A stretch of 64,000 nucleotides of DNA. Source: Penaeicola halotolerans. Its GTDB lineage: Bacteria > Bacteroidota > Bacteroidia > Cytophagales > Cyclobacteriaceae. The notes under the pieces were generated by a model that did no database searches, was not told the DNA's origin, and saw nothing but the letters and a program-made list of their open reading frames with translations. Below, piece by piece: positions 27,504 through 38,114 of the stretch. Position 1 is the stretch's first letter, and each line of letters opens with the position of its first letter. A program made the position numbers and the translations under genes. The stretch is from assembly GCF_016464625.1 (NCBI RefSeq), contig NZ_JAEAGO010000005.1, positions 1-64,000 on the forward strand, in the 5' to 3' direction.

Positions 27504-28484
27504 TTATGATAATGTTGATAAATCTCCATCTTCGTAATGCTTCCAAATCATGGCAGCAGAACCTAAGATGGCGGCATTTTTATTATTCAGTTCTGATGGC
27601 ATCAGTTTCACTTTTCCTTTGAAGATTGGCATCAGGTTGTTATTGAAATGCTTGGCCGTTGGCATGAAAAGCAAGTCTTTGGCATGTGTCAACCCTCCAA
27701 ACAAGAAGATAGCTTCAGGGCCGCTATGGGCGACTACATCCGAAAGCTTCATCCCAAGGATACGAGCTGTATATTCAAATGCAGCGATCGCTATCTCATC
27801 ACCTGCATGAGCCGCATCTGTGATCATCTCCGCAGATAAATCTTCAAATGAAACCTCTCGCATCTTACTATCTACTGTGTAGTCTGCAAGTAGTTTATAA
27901 ACTGTCCTACGAATCCCCGTAGCGGAAACATAAGTCTCTAGACAACCCTGCTTTCCGCATCCGCAGTGTCTGCCATGTACATTGACTAGCGTATGCCCTA
28001 CCTCTCCTGCATTTCCAGCATATCCATACACCAGCTGTCCATTAGACACTATTCCACTTCCCAGACCAGTTCCTAATGTAATAACGACAAAGTCTTTCAT
28101 TCCTTTAGCACCGCCATAGATCATCTCACCATAAGCAGCCGCATTGGCGTCATTGGTAAGCAAGGTAGGTAGCTTGAATTTACGCTTGACCATAGAGGCT
28201 AAGGGAGTGATTCCAGGCCACTTGAGATTAGGCGGGTACTCGATAGTCCCCCTATAAAAGTTCGCATTAGGTGCTCCTATACCAATCCCGATCATTTCAT
28301 GGTCAGGACCTATACTTTTCACTAATTGATCGACATGTTTTTCAAAGGATTCTATAAATCCATCGATAAATTCGTATTCGGTAGACATAAATTTAGACTC
28401 AGCGAGCAAGTTGCCTTCTCTATCTACTAGTCCTAGCTTGGTACTAGTCCCTCCTACATCTACTCCTAGTACTATTTTCTTCAT
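27504..28484 (-). CDS. ROK family sugar kinase (glucokinase-like)
   Basis: 326 aa. N-terminal phosphate-binding loop GVDVGGTSTKLGLVD, then NDANAAAYGE and a TLGTGLGSGIV motif. The ROK signature and zinc site is GHTLVNVHGRHCGCGKQGCLETY with three Cys. It phosphorylates a hexose, most likely glucose or an amino sugar, in the cytoplasm; there is no N-terminal HTH, so it is an enzyme rather than a ROK repressor. First gene of a three-gene minus-strand run with the FAD oxidase and PLP enzyme, though these show no obvious pathway link. Confidence 0.92.
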   Translation of the reverse strand: MKKIVLGVDVGGTSTKLGLVDREGNLLAESKFMSTEYEFIDGFIESFEKHVDQLVKSIGPDHEMIGIGIGAPNANFYRGTIEYPPNLKWPGITPLASMVKRKFKLPTLLTNDANAAAYGEMIYGGAKGMKDFVVITLGTGLGSGIVSNGQLVYGYAGNAGEVGHTLVNVHGRHCGCGKQGCLETYVSATGIRRTVYKLLADYTVDSKMREVSFEDLSAEMITDAAHAGDEIAIAAFEYTARILGMKLSDVVAHSGPEAIFLFGGLTHAKDLLFMPTAKHFNNNLMPIFKGKVKLMPSELNNKNAAILGSAAMIWKHYEDGDLSTLS

Positions 28485-28640
28485 GGGTAAGAAATTGATA
28501 AGTCTTGATAGGTTTGAAATTACATTTGAAGCATTTTCAGCAGCATTGCTATCTGTAAAATGCCTCGAAGCTATTAAACTTTAATTTTAATCAATAAATC
28601 TTAGAGCTTTTGCATAGGATACCATATTTTTAAGTGATTT

Positions 28641-29135
28641 ATGAAAAGCAGTGTTTTGAAAACAATATCGATTACCCGAGTTATTCTTATTTTTTTGATA
28701 GGTCTCCTGCTTAGCTCCTGTGCTGGAGGTCGCAAGGTTCGCAAAGAACAAGTCGCTACTGTCATCAGCACAGCCAAATCCTTTACTGGAACACCCTATC
28801 GCTATGGGGGTACGACTCGTGCTGGTATGGACTGTTCTGGCTTGATCCTACAGTCTTACAGTAGAGCTGGTATCCAGCTTCCTCGCACATCAGATGCACA
28901 AAGTAAATCCGGCAAAAAGGTCAGTATAGCAGAACTTAAAACGGGTGATTTAGTGTTCTTTGCCACAGGGAAAAGAAGGAGACAAGTCACTCATGCTGGG
29001 ATCGTCACTGACGCAAGAAGCAGGGGAAATATAAGGTTTATACATGCCTCTACGAGTCTAGGTGTCATCGAAGATAATATTATGTCCGACTATTGGCGAC
29101 CCAAATTTGTGCGCGCTAGAAGGATCATCAAATAA
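28641..29135 (+). CDS. NlpC/P60 family lipoprotein (peptidoglycan endopeptidase)
   Basis: 164 aa. Signal peptide with lipobox LSSC, lipidated C27. The rest is an NlpC/P60 cysteine peptidase with catalytic C65 in GMDCSGLI, H118 in VTHAGIV and H135 in FIHAST, which cuts peptide cross-links or stems of peptidoglycan. There is no SH3 or LysM targeting domain. Monocistronic; a TACATTTG match at 28521-28528 could be its promoter, 112 bp upstream. Confidence 0.92.
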   Translation: MKSSVLKTISITRVILIFLIGLLLSSCAGGRKVRKEQVATVISTAKSFTGTPYRYGGTTRAGMDCSGLILQSYSRAGIQLPRTSDAQSKSGKKVSIAELKTGDLVFFATGKRRRQVTHAGIVTDARSRGNIRFIHASTSLGVIEDNIMSDYWRPKFVRARRIIK

Positions 29136-29210
29136 ATTCTGACCATTAACAGATAATTTGCTTCCTTTTCTCGAAATTTCATCCAGTTCCACAGAAAAGA
29201 TCATCAGAAT

Positions 29211-30917
29211 ATGCTAGTAGCTCCGCTTCCTAGAAATGAGCATAAGCGCGTGGCCGAACTAAGATCCTATGATATCTTAGATACGGGTCCAGAAACAGCA
29301 TTTGATGACATTGTAAAACTCGCCAGCAAAGCCTGTGATACTCCTATAGCACTTATCTCATTAGTAGACGACTGTCGTCAGTGGTTCAAGGCAAAAATAG
29401 GCGTTCCACAAGCTGAAACCACCAGAGATGTTTCATTTTGTAGTCATGCGCTCGTCATGACAGATCTTTTAGAGGTACCTGATACACATCAGGACATCAG
29501 ATTTCATGACAATCCACTGGTTACAGGTGAGCCATATATTAGATTTTATGCGGGCTATCCTTTGACTACCCCTAGAGGAGTCACACTTGGTACGCTATGC
29601 GTGATGGATACTGTCCCGCGCAAGCTAGACAAAGATCAAATCGAATCCCTCAAAATACTTGCTAATCAGGTCATCACACAGCTAGAGCTGCGTAAGAGCA
29701 TGACTGAGCTACGCAATACTATCAAGGAAAAAAATAAAGCAGAAAAGAATCTTAAGAAAGCACTCAAAGAAAACGAGTTAGCTTCTCAAAATAGGCGTGA
29801 CCTTTTTGCTCAAGTGAGTCATGAGATACGTACTCCTTTACATGGGATCATGGGACTGACTAGTATGCTTTCTGAAACACCACTCAACAAATCTCAGAAA
29901 GAGCTAATCGATAACCTGCTAGCGTCTCAATCTTTGGTCATGAGTATCCTCAATGATATCTTAGACTACTCTAAGATAGAAGCTGGAGAAGTTAAAGTGA
30001 AAATGAAACCATTTCCAACGCAGCAGGCTGTTGGGGAAGTGGTCAAACTTTTTCAACCAAGGGCTAAAGAAAAGAATATTTATATCAGGTATCAGTTTGA
30101 GGAAGATGTTCCTGAATATATCGTGTCAGACCCTCAAAGGTTAAAGCAAGTCTTAGCTAACTTGATCAGTAATGCTGTGAAATTCACAACTGAAGGTGGT
30201 GTGACGGTAGGTGTCAGTCTTTTTGAGAAAAATGATAAAGAAGCTTTACTCAAATTCTATGTCAATGATACTGGCATGGGCATCTCTCCTGAGTTTCAAG
30301 AGATCATCTTCAAGAAATATAAACAAGCACAAGATCAATCAAAATTTGGCGGAACTGGTCTCGGTACTGCGATCGCTAAAAAGTTGACCAATCTACTAGG
30401 CGGCCATATCAGCGTGCAAAGTCCAATCTATGAGTCACCAGCCTTTGGAGGACCTGGCTCGCAGTTTTGGTTGACCATCCCAGTGGCTATTAGTTCAGAA
30501 AGTGCTTTTCGCAAAAGTCAACAAACCGCTGAGCTTCCCAAAAAACCAGTTACTAAAAAGATGCATCTCTTATTAGCTGAGGACGATGAGTTGAGTCAGA
30601 TATTTACTAAGCGACTTTTAGAAAAAGAAGGCTATGAAGTGACTTTAGTGACTGATGGCGGCAAAGCTTGGGAAGCTGCACAGCATCATACCTTTGATGC
30701 GATGCTCCTAGACTCCAACATGCCCATCATCAATGGCATAGACTTAACAGCAAAGCTCAGGACAGAACTGAAGTATGAACGACCTATTTTTTCTATTTCC
30801 GCTCATATAGATGAAGAACACATGCTGCGCTGCAAAAAGGCAGGCGTCAGTGCCTTTATCAATAAGCCTTTCACCAAAAGTGATATCAATGAAGTCCTAG
30901 GAAAGTATTTGGGTTGA
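29211..30917 (+). CDS. Hybrid sensor histidine kinase: GAF - HisKA - HATPase - REC
   Basis: 568 aa, soluble. An N-terminal GAF domain (about 20-165, ending GTLCVMDTVPRKL) is joined by a coiled coil to HisKA with H204 in QVSHEIRTPLHGIMG. HATPase boxes are NLISNAVKFT, DTGMGIS and GGTGLGTAIAKKL. A C-terminal receiver (about 446-568) has D501 in LLDSNMPIING and the conserved K in FINKPFT. The DDCRQWFKAKIG pattern in the GAF domain is common to this kinase type. No HPt or separate regulator lies next to it; the output is unknown. Confidence 0.9.
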   Translation: MLVAPLPRNEHKRVAELRSYDILDTGPETAFDDIVKLASKACDTPIALISLVDDCRQWFKAKIGVPQAETTRDVSFCSHALVMTDLLEVPDTHQDIRFHDNPLVTGEPYIRFYAGYPLTTPRGVTLGTLCVMDTVPRKLDKDQIESLKILANQVITQLELRKSMTELRNTIKEKNKAEKNLKKALKENELASQNRRDLFAQVSHEIRTPLHGIMGLTSMLSETPLNKSQKELIDNLLASQSLVMSILNDILDYSKIEAGEVKVKMKPFPTQQAVGEVVKLFQPRAKEKNIYIRYQFEEDVPEYIVSDPQRLKQVLANLISNAVKFTTEGGVTVGVSLFEKNDKEALLKFYVNDTGMGISPEFQEIIFKKYKQAQDQSKFGGTGLGTAIAKKLTNLLGGHISVQSPIYESPAFGGPGSQFWLTIPVAISSESAFRKSQQTAELPKKPVTKKMHLLLAEDDELSQIFTKRLLEKEGYEVTLVTDGGKAWEAAQHHTFDAMLLDSNMPIINGIDLTAKLRTELKYERPIFSISAHIDEEHMLRCKKAGVSAFINKPFTKSDINEVLGKYLG

Positions 30918-30934
30918 AGGTTCGGCTTGATTAG

Positions 30935-32011
30935 TTATAGTTCATATTTTACTTTGACTAATATCACTTCATCTTTATTGGGATGCTCACGTATAAAATA
31001 TAGATATGAATCATCTGCATGAATCAATTTCTGGAATGGTGCTATATCATGACTATAAATAATTTCATTTTTCAAATCCTCTATTAATAATAAACCTCTA
31101 TCTTTTTTGATATCTCTAGACTCATCTCTAAAAATGATGGCATTTGATGCAATGAGATTTTCATTGATTGGAATGATCGACATATAAGAATCTCCTATAC
31201 TACTTTGCCCTATATTTCCTCCACCATATGGTCTTAAGGTGTAATCAAGATGATCACTAAAAAGCCTGCTTTGTTTCAAAGGCTTTCCTTCTATGTCAAA
31301 CACCTCTATCAACGGACTTCCTAGAGACTGTCTTACAAAGACTTTATCCTCCCAAACCTTAAAGCGATGCGTACCCATACCAAGTGTAGAAACTACCTTC
31401 TCTTTTCTTTCTTCTGGATATCCACTCAGAGTTGATAAAAGCAATCCAGTTTCACTGTCAAAAATACCTACGAAAGCAGAAGATGCGTAATATCTCGTTG
31501 GATCAATATTTACTAGATTACTCCGAATACCAGTGATATACTTATTTTGATCCTTCATGAAATGAAAAGATTCATTGTAAGCAAACAACTCATGATCAAT
31601 CTCCTCAAGGCCTATTAAATCTATCTCCTTTACCTTTTTTCTTGCAGCGTTTAAGACAACTACTTTAGATTTTCTTGGGTAAAACAGGTGCAAATCAAAA
31701 TTGCTAGAATCAACAGCAACACCTTCTAATTCTACTTCAGGAAGCACTTCATAAAGCTCTCTAAGATTAATTTTCTCAAACAAACTCAGTGAATGAAAAT
31801 CAACAAGATAGATTCTAGAACTCCTCTGAATAGTTAATAATCGATTCCCCTCTTCCAGTTTGAAACGAGAATTAAAATAGACTAACTCTTCGAAATCAAG
31901 GATAGTCGTATCTGACTCAACCAAAAGAATTTCTTTATTATTTGCTCTTTTGCTTTCACAGGATATTAAGCATAAGATTAAGATTACTCCTATTAAATAT
32001 CTTCCATTCAT
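30935..32011 (-). CDS. Putative beta-propeller lipoprotein (DUF4221/6-bladed propeller type)
   Basis: 358 aa. Signal peptide with lipobox LISC (C18). The remainder has repeated hydrophobic strands with aspartates, as in the six-bladed TolB/BF3164-like propellers and DUF4221 lipoproteins of Bacteroidota; the assignment to DUF4221 is by general resemblance only. Such proteins sit on the outer membrane with unknown ligands. The gene is more AT-rich than its neighbours. It converges on the hybrid kinase with only 17 bp between, and no hairpin is visible there. Confidence 0.6.
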   Translation of the reverse strand: MNGRYLIGVILILCLISCESKRANNKEILLVESDTTILDFEELVYFNSRFKLEEGNRLLTIQRSSRIYLVDFHSLSLFEKINLRELYEVLPEVELEGVAVDSSNFDLHLFYPRKSKVVVLNAARKKVKEIDLIGLEEIDHELFAYNESFHFMKDQNKYITGIRSNLVNIDPTRYYASSAFVGIFDSETGLLLSTLSGYPEERKEKVVSTLGMGTHRFKVWEDKVFVRQSLGSPLIEVFDIEGKPLKQSRLFSDHLDYTLRPYGGGNIGQSSIGDSYMSIIPINENLIASNAIIFRDESRDIKKDRGLLLIEDLKNEIIYSHDIAPFQKLIHADDSYLYFIREHPNKDEVILVKVKYEL

Positions 32012-32050
32012 AATGAATTAAAGATAAGAAGTTTGAATCAAATCAACTAA

Positions 32051-32106
32051 ATTATTAGTGTTAAAATTATTATTTTATAAACGAAAATAATATAAACACT
32101 ATTAAT
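32051..32106. repeat. Long AT-rich imperfect inverted repeat
   Basis: ATTATTAGTGTT at 32051-32062 pairs with AACACTATTAAT at 32095-32106 (11 of 12), and the inside (TTATTTT / AAAATAA) pairs further around an ATAAACG loop. It lies in the 232-bp gap between two divergent genes, about 40 bp from the lipoprotein start and 138 bp from prfC. Confidence 0.5.
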
Positions 32107-32243
32107 GGTATATCATGGAAATTGGAAATGCTGCTTAAATAAATTCGTAACAGAAAGCCCTTTTAGTCTTATAGTCTCATATTCCATGAATAGAAAAGCT
32201 ATTTCGGGCAATTTATGTAACTTGCGCTCCGAAATAAAATAGC

Positions 32244-33824
32244 ATGAATTTACAAGAACAAATCGCGAAACGCAGAACGTTTGGGATCATTAGCCACCCT
32301 GATGCTGGCAAAACTACTTTGACAGAAAAACTCCTACTCTTTGGGGGTGCTATCAAAACTGCTGGAGCGGTCAAGTCCAATAAAATAGACACACATGCCA
32401 AGTCCGACTGGATGGAAATAGAGAAGCAGAGAGGTATCTCTGTGGCTACTTCTGTCATGGGATTTGAATACAAGGACATCAAAATCAATCTACTAGATAC
32501 TCCTGGTCACCAAGACTTCGCGGAGGATACTTATCGTACCCTCACCGCAGTGGATAGTGTGATCATGGTCATCGACTGTGTGAAAGGCGTGGAGATCCAA
32601 ACTGAGAAGCTCATGGAAGTCTGCCGCATGCGCAATACGCCAGTGATCTGCTTTATCAACAAGCTAGACCGTGAAGGTCAGGATCCTTATGATCTTTTGG
32701 ATGAAGTAGAGGAAAAACTCAATATCAAAGTTCGTCCACTTTCTTGGCCCATATCTATGGGTAAAACTTTCAAAGGAGTGTATAATCTCTACGAAAAAAG
32801 TTTGACTCTTTTCCAAGCTAGCCGAAGACAAGTGCTCGATGAGCAAATACAGATCAAAGATCTCAATGATCCCAAACTTGATCAGTTAGTAGGTAAGTCC
32901 TATGCTGATCAACTAAGAGAAGATGTTGAACTGATAGAGGGCGTCTATCCTGACTTTGATGTCAATGACTATTTGGAAGGTAAAGTAGCTCCTGTATTCT
33001 TTGGCTCTGCTGTCAATAACTTTGGCGTGAGAGAATTGCTAGACACCTTTATACGTATAGCTCCAAAACCGAAAAGCCGTCAGACGGAAGAGCGTGAAGT
33101 CAAGCCTGAAGAAGATAAATTCAGTGGATTTGTATTTAAGATCCACGCCAATATGGACCCAAAACACAGAAATAGGATTGCTTTTATCCGTGTATGTTCG
33201 GGCACTTTTGAGCGAAATAAGCCTTATCTACATGTCAGAAATAACAAGCCGATCCGCTTCAGCAATGCCACTGCCTTCATGGCGCAGGATAAGGAAATCT
33301 TAGATGAGGCGTTTCCAGGTGATATAGTAGGTCTCTATGATACAGGTAATCTAAAAATCGGTGACACGCTTACTGAAGGAGAACAAGGCACCTTCAAAGG
33401 CATCCCAAGCTTCTCTCCAGAGATCTTTAAGGAAGTCATCAACAAGGATGCGATGAAGACTAAGCAACTTGAAAAAGGCCTCAACCAACTCATGGAAGAA
33501 GGGGTAGCGCAGCTATTCACTTTTGAAGTAGGCTCTCGTAAAGTAGTCGGTACCGTAGGTGTGCTACAGTTTGAAGTGATCCAGTTTAGACTCAAAGCAG
33601 AGTACAACGCAAGCTGTGAATTCTCACCTATGAACTTTTACAAAGCCTGCTGGATAGCGAGCAAGGACAAAAAGCAGCTGGATGAGTTTGTCCGCTCTAA
33701 ATATAGACACATCGCTAGGGACAAAGATGGTAAACTCGTCTTCATGGCTGAAAGTAAGGCTTGGCTACAGATGGTGCAAGACAACTACCCAGAGATCGAG
33801 TTTCACTTCACCTCAGAGTTTTAA
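32244..33824 (+). CDS. prfC: Peptide chain release factor 3
   Basis: 526 aa. Translational GTPase that releases RF1/RF2 from the ribosome after termination. G1 is [10 protein letters not shown]3 DTPGHQDF and G4 [30 protein letters not shown] is the RF3-specific switch region (only its pattern is given here). Domains II and III follow with normal length. A weak TAACTTGC element lies about 25 bp upstream. Ends at a perfect terminator. Confidence 0.96.
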   Translation: MNLQEQIAKRRTFGIISHPDAGKTTLTEKLLLFGGAIKTAGAVKSNKIDTHAKSDWMEIEKQRGISVATSVMGFEYKDIKINLLDTPGHQDFAEDTYRTLTAVDSVIMVIDCVKGVEIQTEKLMEVCRMRNTPVICFINKLDREGQDPYDLLDEVEEKLNIKVRPLSWPISMGKTFKGVYNLYEKSLTLFQASRRQVLDEQIQIKDLNDPKLDQLVGKSYADQLREDVELIEGVYPDFDVNDYLEGKVAPVFFGSAVNNFGVRELLDTFIRIAPKPKSRQTEEREVKPEEDKFSGFVFKIHANMDPKHRNRIAFIRVCSGTFERNKPYLHVRNNKPIRFSNATAFMAQDKEILDEAFPGDIVGLYDTGNLKIGDTLTEGEQGTFKGIPSFSPEIFKEVINKDAMKTKQLEKGLNQLMEEGVAQLFTFEVGSRKVVGTVGVLQFEVIQFRLKAEYNASCEFSPMNFYKACWIASKDKKQLDEFVRSKYRHIARDKDGKLVFMAESKAWLQMVQDNYPEIEFHFTSEF

Positions 33825-33841
33825 AGGAAAGCATTTGAGAC

Positions 33842-33877
33842 AAAAAACCACTGTTGATCGATCAACAGTGGTTTTTT
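33842..33877 (+). terminator. Rho-independent terminator after prfC
   Basis: AAAAAACCACTGTTGAT and ATCAACAGTGGTTTTTT form a perfect palindrome of about 17-bp arms ending in six T. Confidence 0.9.
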
Positions 33878-33955
33878 GTTTTTATCTAATAACTGTTTAA
33901 TTCCTATTTAATCAACTCATCAATCATTCTCAAAATATAGCCCATGAAAATTGCT

Positions 33956-33963
33956 TACCTTTG
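33956..33963 (+). promoter_or_regulatory. -7 element of the RluA-type gene
   Basis: TACCTTTG, an exact TAnnTTTG match, 23 bp before the ATG at 33987. It excludes an upstream start at 33951, which would precede the promoter. Confidence 0.55.
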
Positions 33964-33986
33964 CATTTAAACTTAATGAATTGACA

Positions 33987-34712
33987 ATGAAATTACCTTA
34001 CACCGTAGTGTATGAAGACAACCACTTGCTCATCGTAGATAAGGATGCTGGAATTCTCGTACAAGGTGACAGTACAGGCGACAAAACACTAACAGACTAT
34101 TGTCGTGAGTACATCAAAGAAAAATATGACAAACCAGGAGATGTATTTTTACATCCTGTTCATAGACTAGATAGACCTGTGAGTGGCTTAGTAGTGTTTG
34201 CTAGAACATCCAAAGGACTAGAGCGCATGACCAAGTTATTTCGCAATAGAGACATCCATAAAGTGTACTGGGCTGTCGTACGTCACAGACCTAAGCTCGA
34301 GACAGGTAGACTAGTCAACTGGCTCATCAAAGATGAAAAACGCAATGTGACTACCGCCTATCGCAAAGAAGTAGAAGGTAGTCAAAAGGCAGAGCTTAGC
34401 TATAAAACACTGGGGAAACTCAATGATCATTGGCTATTAGAAGTACGCCCTGTGACTGGCAGACCGCATCAGATACGTGTGCAACTAGCCGATATGGGTT
34501 GCCCGATCAGAGGCGATATCAAGTATGGATATGCCAAACCCAATCCTGATGGTAGCATCAACTTGCATGCAAAAAACTTATATTTCGAACATCCTATCAA
34601 AAACGAAAAGATGAGCTTAAGAGCTGGTCTACCTAAGGATGATTTCTGGGAACAGTTTTTGGTACTAGAGGAGCTAAACCTGAAAGATAAAGACATCGAA
34701 AATCTATATTAA
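33987..34712 (+). CDS. RluA family 23S/tRNA pseudouridine synthase
   Basis: 241 aa from the ATG at 33987. Converts uridine to pseudouridine in structured RNA. The catalytic aspartate is in HRLDRPVSGLVVFA; the motif II region LLEVRPVTGRPHQIRVQLA is clear. There is no N-terminal S4 domain, so it is of the short RluA/TruC/RsuC size rather than RluD. The exact RNA target cannot be decided from sequence. Followed by the TraB/GumN gene after 4 bp, suggesting one transcript. Confidence 0.9.
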   Translation: MKLPYTVVYEDNHLLIVDKDAGILVQGDSTGDKTLTDYCREYIKEKYDKPGDVFLHPVHRLDRPVSGLVVFARTSKGLERMTKLFRNRDIHKVYWAVVRHRPKLETGRLVNWLIKDEKRNVTTAYRKEVEGSQKAELSYKTLGKLNDHWLLEVRPVTGRPHQIRVQLADMGCPIRGDIKYGYAKPNPDGSINLHAKNLYFEHPIKNEKMSLRAGLPKDDFWEQFLVLEELNLKDKDIENLY

Positions 34713-34716
34713 TCAC

Positions 34717-35595
34717 ATGCGAAACTTCAAACAACTCATCGCCTCGCTTGTCCTCACTTTCTCTGTGCTTGGACTGCATGCTCAAGAAGCTTCAGATGGC
34801 AAGAGCCTTCTCTGGAAGATCAGTGGCAAGGACCTCAAGTATCCTTCTTATATCTATGGCACCATTCATGTGATCTGCGAAGATGATTTTTACCTAGAAG
34901 ACTTGGTAGATGAGAAGTTTGAGGAGACCTCTCGCTTGGTATTAGAGATAGATCTATCCAGTCCAAATACGCAAGCAGTCATGATGCAAAATGCCTACAT
35001 GACAGATGGCTCTAATATGAGAATGCTCCTAGACTCTGCTACGTTTGCTAAGACTAATCGCTACTTTATAGACTCGGTCGGATTCAATTTAGATCAGATT
35101 GGTATGTTGAGACCATTTATGCTGACAGCCATGCTATATCCTAAACTAGTAGGCTGTACTCCTGTAGCTTACGAACAATACTTCATGGACAAGGCCAAAG
35201 AACTAGAAATTCCAATAGCAGGTATAGAGCGTATTGAAGATCAACTAGCGATTTTTGAAAAGATCCCTTATAAGGATCAAGCCAAATCATTGGCTGACAT
35301 GGTTGCTAATATGAAACAAGCTCGTAAGGAATTTGCCTCCTTACTCGCAGTGTATAAATCACAGGACATCCAAAAGGCTGCTGCTATGATCAAAGAGTCA
35401 GAAGAGTATAAAGACTTCGAAGACATCATGCTCACCAATCGTAATAAAAACTGGATAACGCCCATGATCAAGCATATGAAAGAAACCCCTACTTTCTTTG
35501 CATTTGGTGCAGCTCACCTAGGTGGCGAAGAAGGTGTCTTAAACTTGTTGAAAGCAAAGGGCTATACCGTAACACCCCTAAGAGAACAGGAGTAA
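34717..35595 (+). CDS. TraB/GumN family secreted protein
   Basis: 292 aa. A signal peptide (to about LGLHAQ) exports it. The TraB/GumN (Tiki-like) core starts SLLWKISGKDLKYPSYIYGTIHV and ends with FFAFGAAHLGGEEGVLNLL, containing the paired GTIH and GAAHLGG motifs thought to hold metal. Eukaryotic Tiki homologues are metalloproteases; the bacterial role is not established. Co-oriented with the pseudouridine synthase and the phosphatase. Confidence 0.88.
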   Translation: MRNFKQLIASLVLTFSVLGLHAQEASDGKSLLWKISGKDLKYPSYIYGTIHVICEDDFYLEDLVDEKFEETSRLVLEIDLSSPNTQAVMMQNAYMTDGSNMRMLLDSATFAKTNRYFIDSVGFNLDQIGMLRPFMLTAMLYPKLVGCTPVAYEQYFMDKAKELEIPIAGIERIEDQLAIFEKIPYKDQAKSLADMVANMKQARKEFASLLAVYKSQDIQKAAAMIKESEEYKDFEDIMLTNRNKNWITPMIKHMKETPTFFAFGAAHLGGEEGVLNLLKAKGYTVTPLREQE

Positions 35596-35623
35596 TCTTT
35601 ATTTTTAACTATAAATCAATGCT

Positions 35624-36121
35624 ATGAAAAAACTATTTTTTATTACCCTGATCAGCTTAATGAGTAGCACATGGGTAGCTGCTCAGAGCACTTATATCTT
35701 TGTCAGACATGCAGAGAAAGAGAGTGATGGTACTCCCAATCCTAACCTTACAGTAGATGGTCATAAGCGTGCTGTGGCATTGGCTAATTTCCTGAAAAAT
35801 CAACCCGTAGATGCGATCTACAGTACTGACTATCTCCGCACGATGCAGACTGCAGGTCCACTAGCCAAGATGAAGGATATCAAAATAGACACCTACAATC
35901 CTGCCGATCAAGCTAACTTCGCGCAAATGCTTAAAGAAAAGCAAGATCAAGTGATTACGGTGGTCGGTCATAGCAATACAATCCATCATTTGGTGAACTT
36001 CATGATGGGCGAAAAAGTACTAGATGAATTGGATGAAAGTGACTATGAAAATATCTTCATGGTCTATCTAGATGTAGAAGCTGGCAAAAAGAGCTTACTC
36101 AGACTTCAATATCCATTTTAA
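35624..36121 (+). CDS. Secreted histidine phosphatase family protein
   Basis: 165 aa with an N-terminal signal peptide (MKKLFFITLISLMSSTWVAA). The phosphohistidine motif VRHAEKES (H about 29) and TDYLRTMQTAGPL plus VVGHSNTIHHL (second catalytic His) define a branch-2 like, short phosphoglycerate-mutase-fold phosphatase similar to SixA in size. Being exported, it probably acts on periplasmic phosphoesters. Ends at a strong bidirectional terminator. Confidence 0.88.
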   Translation: MKKLFFITLISLMSSTWVAAQSTYIFVRHAEKESDGTPNPNLTVDGHKRAVALANFLKNQPVDAIYSTDYLRTMQTAGPLAKMKDIKIDTYNPADQANFAQMLKEKQDQVITVVGHSNTIHHLVNFMMGEKVLDELDESDYENIFMVYLDVEAGKKSLLRLQYPF

Positions 36122-36140
36122 TAAACCACATTGCCAAAAA

Positions 36141-36181
36141 ATGAAAGAGGGCGATTCTGAATCAGAATCGCCCTCTTTCAT
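36141..36181. terminator. Bidirectional terminator between phosphatase and atpC
   Basis: ATGAAAGAGGGCGATTCTGA and its exact reverse complement, about 20-bp arms with no mismatch, between convergent genes. Poly-T is short (CTTTCATT), but the stem is very stable. Confidence 0.8.
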
Positions 36182-36197
36182 TATAGTGATGATCTAC

Positions 36198-36443
36198 TTA
36201 GCTCAATACTTTCTCTGCTAAGACGATGATTTTATCATTTAAAACTTCTACCACTCCACCATCTATCATGAACTGAGACTTGCCTTGAGCAGTAGAAAAA
36301 CCTACTAGACCATTGGCCAGTGCAGATACTAGAGGCGCGTGACCTTTTAGTACTTGAAAAGCTCCTGCTGCTCCTGGGAAGCTCGCTTCAGAGACTTCTC
36401 CTTCAAATACTTTCTTTTCAGGTGTGATGATTTCTAAATACAT
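36198..36443 (-). CDS. atpC: ATP synthase F1 epsilon subunit
   Basis: 81 aa. Rotary-stalk subunit of F1, controlling ATP hydrolysis. N-terminal beta-sandwich (MYLEIITPEKKVFEGEV... GAAGAFQVLKGHAPLVSAL) is complete, but the C-terminal helical hairpin found in E. coli epsilon is absent, as in other Bacteroidota. Lies 50 bp after atpD and is co-transcribed with it. Confidence 0.94.
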   Translation of the reverse strand: MYLEIITPEKKVFEGEVSEASFPGAAGAFQVLKGHAPLVSALANGLVGFSTAQGKSQFMIDGGVVEVLNDKIIVLAEKVLS

Positions 36444-36493
36444 ATTTTGATCAATTTAAAACTAAACCCGTCTTTGTCTGACGGGCTTATTGA

Positions 36494-38008
<1,515 letters not shown>

Positions 38009-38047
38009 TTAATGTGATAGGGTTTTTTGTTCTTGCATTTCGAGTTG

Positions 38048-38077
38048 CAAAATTAATACATAAAGCTTAATACCAAA
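38048..38077 (-). promoter_or_regulatory. Promoter of atpDC
   Basis: On the minus strand TTTG (38077-38074) is followed after 18 bp by TAATTTTG (38055-38048). This fits both boxes of the Bacteroidota housekeeping promoter and lies about 50 bp before the atpD start. Confidence 0.65.
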
Positions 38078-38114
38078 GCAACTTGCGAAATTTAATATGG
38101 TGAAAGTCAAAAAA

